Below are positions 1 to 7,409 of a stretch of 64,000 nt of DNA, one piece after another. Under the pieces are notes generated by a model. It was not told where the DNA came from. It saw only the letters and a program-made list of their open reading frames with translations, and ran no database searches. The stretch's first letter is position 1; every line of letters starts with the position of its first letter. Location: NCBI RefSeq assembly GCF_047549485.1, contig NZ_CP180191.1, positions 3,162,001-3,226,000 on the forward strand, given 5' to 3'. A program made the translations under genes and the position numbers. Source of the stretch: Piscinibacterium candidicorallinum. Lineage in GTDB: Bacteria; Pseudomonadota; Gammaproteobacteria; Burkholderiales; Burkholderiaceae_C.

Positions 1-457
1 CGGCGGTAGGCGCACCCTCAGTCAGCCGCGCGCCAAGAACTGAACCGTCCGTCGTACGGCCACCACAGTTCACGTTAAGCGCAGCGGTTGCATTCGGTGC
101 AGGCAAGCTTCCGCTTCCACCGACTGAGAAGAAACGCTCAGGAACTTGCGTGCCGGACACCGGGCGGTTGCTGACCTGACCGTTATCGATTTCAAGGCGA
201 TTCTCAAGCAGGAAGATCGCGCGAACACCGCCGCCCAGATCTTCAGTACCGCGAATGCCCCAGCGGGAACCATCCAGCACGCCGCTGGAAACTGCCGTCA
301 CGCGCCCCTGGTCGCCAGTCGAGGTACGCACGCCGCTGACGTTCGTGATGGCGGCATCAACGATCCCGTAAAGCGTGACCGAAGTCTGCGCCGCGACGCC
401 GAGCGACGCGGACGAGAGCGCTGCGAGCACTGCAGTGCTCATGATTGTTTTCTTCAT
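1..457 (-). CDS. Gram-negative porin, partial (3' end beyond left edge)
   Basis: This outer-membrane general-diffusion porin runs off the left edge, and about 152 residues are visible. Reading leftward from an ATG at 457, it starts with a signal peptide (MKKTIMSTAVLAALSSASLG) and a probable cleavage at VAA|QTSVTLYG. That is followed by the diagnostic early strands of the beta-proteobacterial trimeric porin family: VTLYGIVDA, GSRWGIRGTEDLGGG, RAIFLLE. After the strand-3 region, where the neighbouring porin has the short LFGRQAFVG segment, this one carries a longer Gly/Ser/Pro/Asn-rich stretch containing one Cys. That is probably an enlarged extracellular loop or a variant constriction loop. 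It is a tandem paralogue of the next porin and lies on the same strand. No interruption is visible in the part present. Confidence 0.85.
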   Translation of the reverse strand, partial: MKKTIMSTAVLAALSSASLGVAAQTSVTLYGIVDAAITNVSGVRTSTGDQGRVTAVSSGVLDGSRWGIRGTEDLGGGVRAIFLLENRLEIDNGQVSNRPVSGTQVPERFFSVGGSGSLPAPNATAALNVNCGGRTTDGSVLGARLTEGAPTA

Positions 458-502
458 TCGTGTCTCCAAGATGACCCAGATCCCAGACTAACTCTTCAGC
501 TG

Positions 503-532
503 CAAAAAAGCGGGGGATCTGACACCCCCGCT
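503..532 (-). terminator. Intrinsic terminator of the porin gene at 564-1676
   Basis: On the minus strand an 8-bp GC-rich stem (509-516 with 525-532) closes an 8-nt loop and is followed by a run of six T (504-509 read in reverse). It lies about 30 bp past the stop codon of the upstream porin and before the start of the second porin. The two tandem porins are therefore likely separate transcription units. Confidence 0.8.
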
Positions 533-563
533 TCTTCGGCTTGCACGATCAGATCGCTTCCGA

Positions 564-1676
564 TCAGAACGCGTGACGCACACCCACGTTCACGGCGGTC
601 TTCTCGGTCACGCTGTCCTTGAAGTCACCCGTGGCCATCGAGAAGCCCGTGTACAGAATCGAGCGACGCGACAGGTTGTACTGAGCGCCCAGCGCGAACT
701 TACCCACGGTACCTTCGCGAGTCGGGGTAACCACGTTGTTGACCAGTTGCGGATCTTCAAAGGTAGCGGTCGTGTAGTTGGCCAGGATGGTAAACGGGGC
801 CAGCGGCACGGTTGCGCCAACGGTGTACACAGTGTGCTTGTTCAGCAGACCGTCAGAGGCGAGCGCGGTCGGCACTTCGAGGTCGCGGTTGCTCTGCAGA
901 CCAGCGTGCAGACGAGCCACACCCAGATCAAACGAACCGACCACCATCGTTACCTTGTTGCGCGTGGCGCCAGTGCCAACGGTCTTTTCTTGCTGGTAAC
1001 CAGCGCCGAGGCTCAGAGGACCGCTGGTGAAGGTGGCGCCCATGTTGAACTGGCGACCACGCGACACGTTGCCAACCGTCTCACCGAGGCGGTACTGGAA
1101 CTCACCCACGAAACCGTCGAAGTTCGGCGTGCGGTAGTTCACGGAGTTGTCATTACGAACACCACCCAGAGAGGCCGAGTTGGTGGCCGGCGCGATGAAC
1201 AGAGGCAGCGGGGCGCGTCCGGTTTCGAAACCGCCGGCGACGTTACCCACTTGGCCCTGACCGAACGGATCAGCAATTGCCATCGTGTTCCACACCGGGG
1301 TGTTGTGACGGCCGAGGGTCAGCTGACCAAAGCCGCCGGCCACGCCGACGAATGCCTGACGACCGAACAGACGACCACCTTGGGCCGAGTTGCCGGTGTC
1401 GATGTTGAAGCCAGACTCGAGCGTGAAGATGGCACGCGTACCACCGCCCAGATCTTCAGAGCCGCGCAGACCCCAACGGGAGCCGTTGATACCGTTCGTG
1501 GTGCCGTCGTTCATGCGGGTCACCGTCGTGCCGGCGATGCCGGGAGCAGCCTTGTCGCCAGCTTCGAAGCGGGAAATGTTGGCGTCGACGATGCCATACA
1601 GCGTCACGCTGGTTTGGGCAGCAGCCATGCCACCGAACGTGCCGAGCACTGCGAGTGCGAGCAGAGATTTCTTCAT
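564..1676 (-). CDS. Gram-negative porin (trimeric, Porin_4 type)
   Basis: Complete outer-membrane porin of 370 residues. The ATG at 1676 is chosen because it starts a typical signal peptide (MKKSLLALAVLGTFGGMAAA, cut before QTSVTLYG) and is preceded by a GGAGAG ribosome site; upstream in-frame codons have no such features. Family marks include VTLYGIVDANIS, GINGSRWGLRGSEDLGGG and the LFGRQAFVGVAGGFGQLTLGR strand/loop. The C-terminal strand ends NVGVRHAF, and the terminal Phe is the usual signal for BAM-dependent insertion. It forms a general diffusion channel for small hydrophilic solutes. It lies upstream of, and on the same strand as, the paralogous partial porin. Confidence 0.95.
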   Translation of the reverse strand: MKKSLLALAVLGTFGGMAAAQTSVTLYGIVDANISRFEAGDKAAPGIAGTTVTRMNDGTTNGINGSRWGLRGSEDLGGGTRAIFTLESGFNIDTGNSAQGGRLFGRQAFVGVAGGFGQLTLGRHNTPVWNTMAIADPFGQGQVGNVAGGFETGRAPLPLFIAPATNSASLGGVRNDNSVNYRTPNFDGFVGEFQYRLGETVGNVSRGRQFNMGATFTSGPLSLGAGYQQEKTVGTGATRNKVTMVVGSFDLGVARLHAGLQSNRDLEVPTALASDGLLNKHTVYTVGATVPLAPFTILANYTTATFEDPQLVNNVVTPTREGTVGKFALGAQYNLSRRSILYTGFSMATGDFKDSVTEKTAVNVGVRHAF

Positions 1677-2070
1677 TGAGTAGCTCTCCGAGGGTTGGTT
1701 ATTCAACAGGACGCAAGCGGTTTGAGTTGGAGGATGCTTGGTCACAACTTCCCAGCTTGTGGAAGCCTGCTGCGATTGTCGCAGAGGCATCGCCGGTGTC
1801 CAAATTGGACCCCTACCCGTGTTGCGGCAATCCCGAATCGTGTTGCCGCAGTGCAACGAAGCGACTAACGGGGAGTCGATCCGGGCATCTTCAATGCGCG
1901 CCAAACAGCAAACGCCCCAACCGGAAATTGCGTTTATTGCAACTCCATGTCGCGGCTCCGTGGCTCACCATCAAAGCAAGGCACCGCGAGCGACAAAGTG
2001 CTCCAGCCATCGGATGCGCATCGACCGCCACAATATGTGGGAGATTGTTCAACTCAAAGCGGTGTGATCA
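1677..2070. other. Intergenic region between porin (-) and coq7 (+)
   Basis: About 390 bp between divergent genes. It should hold the porin promoter and 5' leader and the coq7 promoter. I see no convincing -35/-10 pair or hairpin, and the open frames here lack the codon use of the neighbours. Nothing else is called. Confidence 0.5.
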
Positions 2071-2700
2071 GTGAAACGAAGTTCTTCCCCTGTCGACTCA
2101 CTTGTCGTCGAGTTTGATATCGCGTTGCGCACGTTGACCGACGGACTGATGGCCGCCCGAAGCTACCCGGCAGAAGGAGTCGCGGAAGCAGCGCAGCCCA
2201 CCGAACTCTCGGGACAACTCATGCGAGTCAATCACACCGGCGAAGTGTGCGCGCAGGCGCTGTATCAGGGCCACGCCCTCGGCGCGTCGACCCCCGCGCT
2301 CAACTCGTTCTTCCGAAAGGCCGCGCGCGAGGAGCAGGACCACCTTGCGTGGACCGCGCAGCGCCTGAAGGAACTGGGCAGCCGTCCTAGTTACCTCAAC
2401 CCGCTCTGGTACGCCGGTGCATTGGCGCTCGGGTTTGTTTCCGCCAAGCTTTCAGACGGCAAGGGCCTGGGGCTGATGTCTGAAACCGAGCGGCAGGTTG
2501 AGGCCCATCTTGCTGGCCACCTCGAACGCCTGCCTGCCGACGACATGCGCTCACGCAGCATCGTCGACGCGATGAAAGCTGACGAAGCCCATCACGCGGA
2601 CGAAGCCGAACGCCTCGGCGCCGACGCCGTGCCCGAGCCGCTGAAGGCCTTGATGCGCGCCTCGGCGAAAGTGATGACCACCGTCGCGCATCACGTCTGA
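2071..2700 (+). CDS. coq7: 3-demethoxyubiquinol 3-hydroxylase (Coq7)
   Basis: Di-iron monooxygenase of ubiquinone synthesis that hydroxylates 2-polyprenyl-3-methyl-6-methoxy-1,4-benzoquinol at the membrane surface. The 209-residue length is typical. All six carboxylate/histidine ligands are visible with family spacing: E58 (TGEVCA), E88 and H91 (EEQDH), E140, E172 and H175 (DEAHH). The hydrophobic segment PLWYAGALALGF between the two halves is the membrane-dipping helix region. The start is a GTG at 2071 because it gives the conserved N-terminus (VVEFDIALRTL). The ribosome site is weak, so the start is less sure than the identity. It converges on the OsmC gene with only 4 bp between the stop codons. 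Confidence 0.95.
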   Translation: MKRSSSPVDSLVVEFDIALRTLTDGLMAARSYPAEGVAEAAQPTELSGQLMRVNHTGEVCAQALYQGHALGASTPALNSFFRKAAREEQDHLAWTAQRLKELGSRPSYLNPLWYAGALALGFVSAKLSDGKGLGLMSETERQVEAHLAGHLERLPADDMRSRSIVDAMKADEAHHADEAERLGADAVPEPLKALMRASAKVMTTVAHHV

Positions 2701-2704
2701 TCCA

Positions 2705-3130
2705 TCAGTCGGCGCTCAGCAACTCGAAGCTTGTAGTGATTTCGGCGGTCTTGGCGAGCATGGCCGTCGCGGAGCAGTACTTGTCGTGCGAAAGCTTGAT
2801 CGCACGCTCGACGGCGGCCTCCGAAAGCTTGCTTCCGCGCACCTTGAAATGAAAGCCGATCGCGGTGAACACCTTGGGGTCTTCAACCGCGCGCTCCGCC
2901 TTGATGAAGACCTCGCAGCCCTGCACATCGATGCGGCCGCGCTTGAGGATCAATACAACGTCGTAGGCGGTGCAACCACCGGCCCCGGCGAGCAGCATTT
3001 CCATGGGCCGCGGCGCCAGATTGTGGCCGCCCCCTTCAGGTGCGCCGTCCATCACGACGCTGTGCCCGCTGCCAGAGTCTGCCACGAACTGCATTCCATG
3101 AACCCCGGTCCATCGCACCGTGCATTCCAT
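2705..3130 (-). CDS. OsmC/Ohr family protein (YhfA-like)
   Basis: Small cytosolic OsmC-fold protein of 141 residues. The ATG at 3130 is preceded by GGAGAG seven bases upstream, so I prefer it to earlier in-frame codons. The family pattern is clear: an N-terminal beta-sheet (VRWTG.HGMQFVA), then PRPMEMLLAGAGGCTAYDVV with the conserved Cys in the GGCT segment, and a second Cys late (HDKYCSATAML). These two cysteines are the redox pair of OsmC-like peroxidases. This subgroup resembles E. coli YhfA, whose physiological substrate is not established. The gene converges with coq7. Confidence 0.88.
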   Translation of the reverse strand: MECTVRWTGVHGMQFVADSGSGHSVVMDGAPEGGGHNLAPRPMEMLLAGAGGCTAYDVVLILKRGRIDVQGCEVFIKAERAVEDPKVFTAIGFHFKVRGSKLSEAAVERAIKLSHDKYCSATAMLAKTAEITTSFELLSAD

Positions 3131-3321
3131 CAAGTAACTCTCCAAAAGCCAGGCGGTCAACGCACCGCGAGAGCACACTCTAGCCGAGCATTGATTCCGC
3201 AGCGCACAAGAGGAGTGCATCGGCCGCTCAACAAGAGTGCAAAAGCGGCACCGCATACACCAATAGAAAATGACCTCGAATTTTGAGGCCATGCTTTCTA
3301 TTGCATCGCAGCAATTTGACC

Positions 3322-3333
3322 TAAACTGTGAAC
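3322..3333 (+). promoter_or_regulatory. Candidate promoter giving a leaderless start for the minigene
   Basis: A -10-like TAAACT (3322-3327) with a TTGCAT (3301-3306) 15 bp upstream would place initiation at about 3333-3334, on or next to the ATG of the minigene. A leaderless transcript is therefore likely if this promoter is real. The spacing is shorter than optimal, so this is a tentative call. Confidence 0.35.
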
Positions 3334-3426
3334 ATGTCTCCTCCACCGATCCCAATTTGGTGGTTTCAGGCCCGGCGTCAACACGTCGGGCCTTTTTCTT
3401 TCGCGACGCAAGTTCGCCAGATGTGA
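3334..3426 (+). CDS. Trp-leader-like small ORF with internal terminator
   Basis: A 30-codon reading frame, MSPPPIPIWWFQARRQHVGP and ten more residues, with two adjacent Trp codons at 3358-3363. A strong intrinsic terminator begins five bases after the second Trp codon. A first hairpin (3343-3347 with 3359-3363) overlaps the Trp codons. A ribosome stalled at the Trp codons would cover the 5' arm of the terminator, which is the logic of amino-acid attenuation. No Trp biosynthesis gene lies downstream; the next gene is rplM 170 bp away. It may act in trans, as the orphan trp leader RNA of rhizobia does, or it may be a relic. Function is inference; the reading frame, Trp codons and hairpins are seen. 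Confidence 0.4.
   Translation: MSPPPIPIWWFQARRQHVGPFSFATQVRQM
3368..3398 (+). terminator. Intrinsic terminator inside the Trp-leader-like minigene
   Basis: A 7-bp stem AGGCCCG / CGGGCCT (3368-3374 with 3387-3393), extended inside by CGT/ACG pairing, is followed directly by TTTTTCTTT. Nothing longer than the minigene is transcribed into it from the left on this strand, because coq7 ends 670 bp upstream and the OsmC gene is on the other strand. Confidence 0.75.
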
Positions 3427-3501
3427 TCATCAGGCCGCCACGCAGGTTGCACTGAACGCACCCACCGCTGAGTACCGGTGTCCTCTATTTCAAGAAGCGC
3501 G

Positions 3502-3507
3502 TACAAT
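3502..3507 (+). promoter_or_regulatory. Candidate -10 element of the rplM-rpsI operon
   Basis: TACAAT about 95 bp upstream of rplM. No good -35 hexamer is seen 17 bp further up. The leader between here and rplM contains complementary CCGCCG and CGGCGG segments (around 3517 and 3559) that could form a leader structure. A regulatory role is only a possibility. Confidence 0.35.
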
Positions 3508-3599
3508 CGAGAGTTTCCGCCGAATTCGGAGAGGCTGCGCTGTCAAGAACAAGCAGCACGGCGGAATACGTTCCTCAACTGATTCTTGAAAGTCATCAC

Positions 3600-4028
3600 A
3601 TGAAAACCTGGGTCGCCAAGGCTGAGACCGCTCAGCACGACTGGTTTGTGATCGATGCCACGGACAAGGTTCTCGGACGTGTGGCCAGCGAAGTCGCACG
3701 CCGCCTGCGTGGCAAGCACAAACCTGAATTCACCCCGCACGTTGATACGGGCGATTTCATCATCATCGTCAACGCAGCCAAGCTGCGCGTGACCGGCAAC
3801 AAGTCGCTGGACAAGAAGTACTACCGCCACTCGGGCTACCCCGGCGGTATCTACGAGACCAACTTCCGCGACATGCAGGCCAAGCATCCTGGCCGCGCCC
3901 TGCAGAAGGCCGTCAAGGGCATGCTGCCCAAGGGCCCGCTGGGCTACGCCATGATCAAGAAGCTGAAGGTCTATGCAGACGGCACGCACCCGCACGCCGC
4001 GCAGCAACCCCAGCCCCTGGATATCTGA
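3600..4028 (+). CDS. rplM: 50S ribosomal protein L13
   Basis: Ribosomal protein uL13, 142 residues, the standard length. Recognisable blocks are [23 protein letters not shown] near the N-terminus, [20 protein letters not shown] in the middle, and [21 protein letters not shown]-like sequence near the end. It binds 23S rRNA domain II early in 50S assembly. It is followed 11 bp later by rpsI, the universal bacterial pairing, and the two share the terminator at 4481. Confidence 0.98.
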   Translation: [142 protein letters not shown]

Positions 4029-4039
4029 GGATCACGCAC

Positions 4040-4432
4040 ATGATCGGTGATTACAACTACGGTACGGGCCGCCGCAAGGACGCAGTGGCTCGCGTGTTCA
4101 TCAAGAAGGGCTCGGGCGCCATCGTCGTCAATGGCAAGCCTGTGGACCAATACTTTGCCCGCGAAACCGGCCGCATGATCGTGCGCCAGCCGCTCGTGCT
4201 GACCAACCATGTCGAAACCTTCGACATCATGGTCAACGTGAACGGTGGCGGCGAATCCGGCCAGGCCGGTGCCGTGCGCCACGGCATCACGCGCGCGCTG
4301 ATCGACTATGACGCAGAACTCAAGGGCACCCTCAAGCGCGCCGGTCTGGTGACGCGTGACGCCCGCGAAGTCGAGCGCAAGAAGGTCGGTCTGCGCGGTG
4401 CACGTCGCGCCAAGCAGTTCAGCAAGCGCTGA
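4040..4432 (+). CDS. rpsI: 30S ribosomal protein S9
   Basis: Ribosomal protein uS9, 130 residues. It has the N-terminal GTGRRKDAVARVFIKKGSG block and the basic C-terminal tail VGLRGARRAKQFSKR, which reaches the P-site tRNA. It is the second gene of the rplM-rpsI operon. Confidence 0.98.
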   Translation: MIGDYNYGTGRRKDAVARVFIKKGSGAIVVNGKPVDQYFARETGRMIVRQPLVLTNHVETFDIMVNVNGGGESGQAGAVRHGITRALIDYDAELKGTLKRAGLVTRDAREVERKKVGLRGARRAKQFSKR

Positions 4433-4480
4433 TCGATGCTCGACTGCATCGTCCTCCGCGGTGCAGTGCAGTTTGTTTCA

Positions 4481-4506
4481 AAAGCCACCTTCGGGTGGCT
4501 TTTTTC
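4481..4506 (+). terminator. Terminator of the rplM-rpsI operon
   Basis: A 9-bp stem AAAGCCACC / GGTGGCTTT with a TTCG tetraloop (4490-4493) followed by a T run. This is a textbook intrinsic terminator 48 bp after the rpsI stop. Confidence 0.95.
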
Positions 4507-4535
4507 TTTGGGTGAGCAGCCCTGACAATCCCGCC

Positions 4536-5273
4536 ATGCGCTTCACCCTGCTTCGCCGCCGCTTCACGATTTCTGCACCGCGCATGGCCATCCGCGCCCA
4601 TGTGCCCTGGCCGATCCGCGTGTTCGGCTACGCGATCGTCCTGGGGCTGGCCGCGGCGGTCGCCATGTGGGCCTACGACCTGGGCAGCCGTTTCGCCGGA
4701 TTCAACAAAGGCGAGGTTAAAGAAGAGTTGGCGCGCCTGCGCAGTGATGTGGCAACCCTGCGTGCCGAACGTGATGCGCTGAAGACGGCCAGCCTGGCGA
4801 GTCAGAGCGAGCTGACCATGGAGCGCGCGTCCCAATCGAAGATGGCCGACCAGGTCAAGGCTCTAGAAGCCGAAGTCGCGCAGCTCAAGGAAGAAACCGC
4901 GTTTTACGAAAGCCTCATTCCCGCGACCACGGCCGGGCCTGGCGTATCGATCCGCAATCTGCGTGCGCAGCTCGACCCAGCGTCCAACACCATGCGATAC
5001 CGGTTGCTCGTGATGCAAACCGGTCGCACGGAAGCGGAGTTCCGCGGTCAGATCCGACTTGATGTAAGTGTTCAGTCCGCGGGCAAGACTGAAGTGGTCA
5101 GTATCCCTTCTGCCAATGCGGGTTCCGTGCCCGCGCTCGAACTGGCGTTCCGGCGAGTACAGCGCGTGGAAGGTGAGATGCAACTACCCAAGGGTGTGAC
5201 CGTAAAATCCGTCATCGCCAAGGTGATGCAGGGCGGCGCGGTACGCGCTCAGGTTCAGACCGTACCCAGCTGA
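4536..5273 (+). CDS. DUF6776-type inner-membrane coiled-coil protein
   Basis: Predicted 245-residue protein with one N-terminal membrane segment (around residues 30-48: VFGYAIVLGLAAAVAMWAY) and a basic cytosolic N-terminus. A Glu/Lys/Ala coiled coil follows (about 60-125, ending QLKEETAFYESLIP), then a beta-rich domain containing RYRLLVMQTGR and GQIRLDVSV. This matches a proteobacterial family (DUF6776) usually found between rpsI and a bactofilin gene, as here. The ATG at 4536 is used; MAIRAH at 4584 is an alternative. The role is unknown. The neighbouring bactofilin suggests a link to the cell envelope, which is inference. Confidence 0.75.
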   Translation: MRFTLLRRRFTISAPRMAIRAHVPWPIRVFGYAIVLGLAAAVAMWAYDLGSRFAGFNKGEVKEELARLRSDVATLRAERDALKTASLASQSELTMERASQSKMADQVKALEAEVAQLKEETAFYESLIPATTAGPGVSIRNLRAQLDPASNTMRYRLLVMQTGRTEAEFRGQIRLDVSVQSAGKTEVVSIPSANAGSVPALELAFRRVQRVEGEMQLPKGVTVKSVIAKVMQGGAVRAQVQTVPS

Positions 5274-5305
5274 CGCGCCGCGCTGGATCACTCAAGGAGA
5301 CTCTG

Positions 5306-5710
5306 ATGTTTTCGTCTGGCAAGTCCAAGTCTGGCAAGATGCCGCCGATCGAGAGCCTGATCGGTGCCGATCTCGTGGTTGAAGGCAACCTGATCTTCAA
5401 GGGTGGCCTCCGCGTGGACGGCACGATCCGGGGCAATGTCACGGCGCAGGAGGGTCAGGCAGCGATGCTGGTAGTCTCCGAGCAGGCCAAGATCGAAGGC
5501 GAGGTGCGCTGCCTGCACGTGGTGGTCAATGGCACGATCATCGGGCCGGTGATCAGCACAGAGCTGATCGAACTGCAGCCGAAGGCGCGCATCGCAGGCG
5601 ATGTGACCTATGCTGCGCTTGAGATGCATCAGGGCGCGGCCGTGGATGGGCGGCTGGTGCACAGCGAAGCAGCCAAGCCGGCGCTGAAACTTGCTGCCAA
5701 CAACGCCTGA
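5306..5710 (+). CDS. Bactofilin family cytoskeletal protein
   Basis: 134-residue polymer-forming protein. The core is a right-handed beta-helix repeat (DLVVEGNLIFKGGLRVDGTI, then GNVTAQEG, then AKIEGEVRCLHVVVNGTIIGPV), flanked by short unstructured tails, the usual bactofilin layout. Bactofilins form nucleotide-independent filaments at the inner membrane and position peptidoglycan-modifying enzymes. A good ribosome site (AAGGAG) lies 8 bp upstream of the ATG. It sits 32 bp after the DUF6776 gene and ahead of erpA, probably in one transcript. A divergently oriented M23 peptidase, a common bactofilin partner, lies 3 kb away. Confidence 0.9.
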   Translation: MFSSGKSKSGKMPPIESLIGADLVVEGNLIFKGGLRVDGTIRGNVTAQEGQAAMLVVSEQAKIEGEVRCLHVVVNGTIIGPVISTELIELQPKARIAGDVTYAALEMHQGAAVDGRLVHSEAAKPALKLAANNA

Positions 5711-5790
5711 GCAGCACGCAACTACAACGCCGAGCAGCTTGACGTTTTCCTGCTCGCCCCGATTTTCAAGATTCTTGTGAAGGAACCGAC

Positions 5791-6162
5791 ATGAACGCAG
5801 TTGCAGAACTGGCCCCGCAAACCGAAGCGATGCCCATGCCCCTGAACTTCACCGACGCAGCTGCCGCCAAGGTGAAGACGCTGATCGACGAGGAAGGCAA
5901 CCCGGACCTGAAGCTGCGCGTCTTCGTGCAAGGCGGCGGCTGCTCCGGATTCCAGTACGGCTTCACTTTCGACGAGATCGTCAATGAAGACGACACGCCG
6001 ATGGAAAAGAACGGTGTCACGCTGCTGATCGACGCGATGAGCTACCAATATCTTGTAGGTGCAGAGATCGACTACAAGGAAGATATCGAGGGCTCGCAGT
6101 TCGTGATCAAGAACCCCAATGCCACCACCACCTGCGGTTGTGGCTCAAGCTTCTCGGTCTGA
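5791..6162 (+). CDS. erpA: Iron-sulfur cluster insertion protein ErpA
   Basis: A-type Fe-S carrier of 123 residues. The three ligands are visible: C51 in GGGCSGFQYG, and C115 and C117 in TTTCGCGSSFSV at the C-terminus. ErpA delivers clusters to apo-proteins such as IspG and respiratory enzymes. The longer N-terminus (MNAVAELAPQTEAMPMPLNF) and the location after rpsI and bactofilin are typical of beta-proteobacterial ErpA rather than IscA of the isc operon. A terminator follows at 6207. Confidence 0.95.
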   Translation: MNAVAELAPQTEAMPMPLNFTDAAAAKVKTLIDEEGNPDLKLRVFVQGGGCSGFQYGFTFDEIVNEDDTPMEKNGVTLLIDAMSYQYLVGAEIDYKEDIEGSQFVIKNPNATTTCGCGSSFSV

Positions 6163-6206
6163 GTAGGCTCGATGGGCCGCCGGGGTCTCCTCCGGGCGGT
6201 CAGATC

Positions 6207-6238
6207 AAGGCGCGACGGACGCTCCGGCGCGCCTTTTC
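6207..6238 (+). terminator. Terminator downstream of erpA
   Basis: Stem AAGGCGCG (6207-6214) with CGCGCCTT (6228-6235), followed by TTTT. It lies between the convergent ends of erpA (+) and anmK (-). Confidence 0.8.
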
Positions 6239-6283
6239 ATTTGGATTTGTCCCTGCGCGACTCGCGCTGCCAAAACGCAGGAA

Positions 6284-7399
6284 TCAAGCGGGGGTAAAGC
6301 TGCCCAGCACCCGCGGACCAGCCGCACCCGTCACCGCCGGCACGTTGCCGGGCAGACGCAGCACATGCGCACGCGCAAACCAGGCCCATGCCAAGGCCTC
6401 GACATGCTGCTCATCCACCCCGCGCACGGACACCGGCTGCATGGGCAGGCCGACGCGGCTCTGAAGATCAGCCATGAGCGCGCGATTCTTCGCGCCGCCG
6501 CCACACACCCAAACACCGGCAACCTCGGGCGCGTGGCGCCGAATGGCCTCGGCCACGGTCTGCGCAGTAAGCGCGGTCAGCGTTGCCTGCACGTCGGCGG
6601 CTTCGTAGGCCTGACTGCCGCCCAGATGGGATTCCAGCCACACGGCATTGAATAGATCGCGCCCGGTGCTCTTGGGGGGCGGCGCCTGAAAGTAGCGCTC
6701 CCGCAACAGGCGCTCCAGCAGGCTCGGAATCGGCGTACCTGAGGCCGCAAAACGGCCGCTGTCGTCGAAGGTACTGCCGCGGTGCCGCTGCGCCCAGAGG
6801 TCGAGCAGGCAGTTGCCCGGGCCGGTGTCGAAGCCTTCGACACGGCCGTCGCCATGCAGGATCGTGATGTTGGCGATGCCGCCCAGGTTCAGCACGACCT
6901 GTGTCTTGCCCGGCTGTCCGAAGATCTGGGCGTGGAAGGCAGGGACCAGCGGCGCCCCCTGCCCACCGGCGGCGATGTCCCGGCTGCGCACGTCATGCAC
7001 GACGGAGACACCCGAGCGCTCCGCGAGTAAGGCTGCATTGAGCAGCTGGATGGATATTCCCGGCTGGCCGTGGCCGCTGGCCACTGGGGCATGCCGCACG
7101 GTTACACCGTGCGCGCCTGCGGCCAGGACCTGCGCGGGCTGAAGTCCCGCTTGCTTGAGCAACGTGCTGACGAGCTCGGCGTACTCAGCGGCGACGCCAT
7201 TGGCGGCGTGGGCGGAGCGGTTGAGGTCGTCATTGCCTGCGCGCTGCAAAGCGAGCAGTTCGTTGCGCAGTGCGGTCGGGAAAACGCGATGGGCGCTTGC
7301 GCGCAGCTCAGGCAGCGCTGCCCCCTGATCCCGCCATGAGGCCACCACCCCGTCGATGCCGTCCATGCTGGTTCCGGACATCAACCCGATGGTGATCAT
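6284..7399 (-). CDS. anmK: Anhydro-N-acetylmuramic acid kinase
   Basis: 371 residues, the family's usual length. AnmK phosphorylates and opens 1,6-anhydroMurNAc released during cell-wall recycling, giving MurNAc-6-phosphate in the cytosol. The N-terminal ATP-binding signature LMSGTSMDGIDGVV, the central LNLGGIANITIL and GPGNCLLD blocks, and the C-terminal VCGGGAKNRALM phosphate-binding turn are all present. It follows the M23 peptidase gene by 10 bp on the same strand, so a wall hydrolase and a recycling enzyme are co-transcribed. This order is common in beta-proteobacteria. Confidence 0.96.
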   Translation of the reverse strand: MITIGLMSGTSMDGIDGVVASWRDQGAALPELRASAHRVFPTALRNELLALQRAGNDDLNRSAHAANGVAAEYAELVSTLLKQAGLQPAQVLAAGAHGVTVRHAPVASGHGQPGISIQLLNAALLAERSGVSVVHDVRSRDIAAGGQGAPLVPAFHAQIFGQPGKTQVVLNLGGIANITILHGDGRVEGFDTGPGNCLLDLWAQRHRGSTFDDSGRFAASGTPIPSLLERLLRERYFQAPPPKSTGRDLFNAVWLESHLGGSQAYEAADVQATLTALTAQTVAEAIRRHAPEVAGVWVCGGGAKNRALMADLQSRVGLPMQPVSVRGVDEQHVEALAWAWFARAHVLRLPGNVPAVTGAAGPRVLGSFTPA

Positions 7400-7409
7400 G
7401 GCGGTCTCC

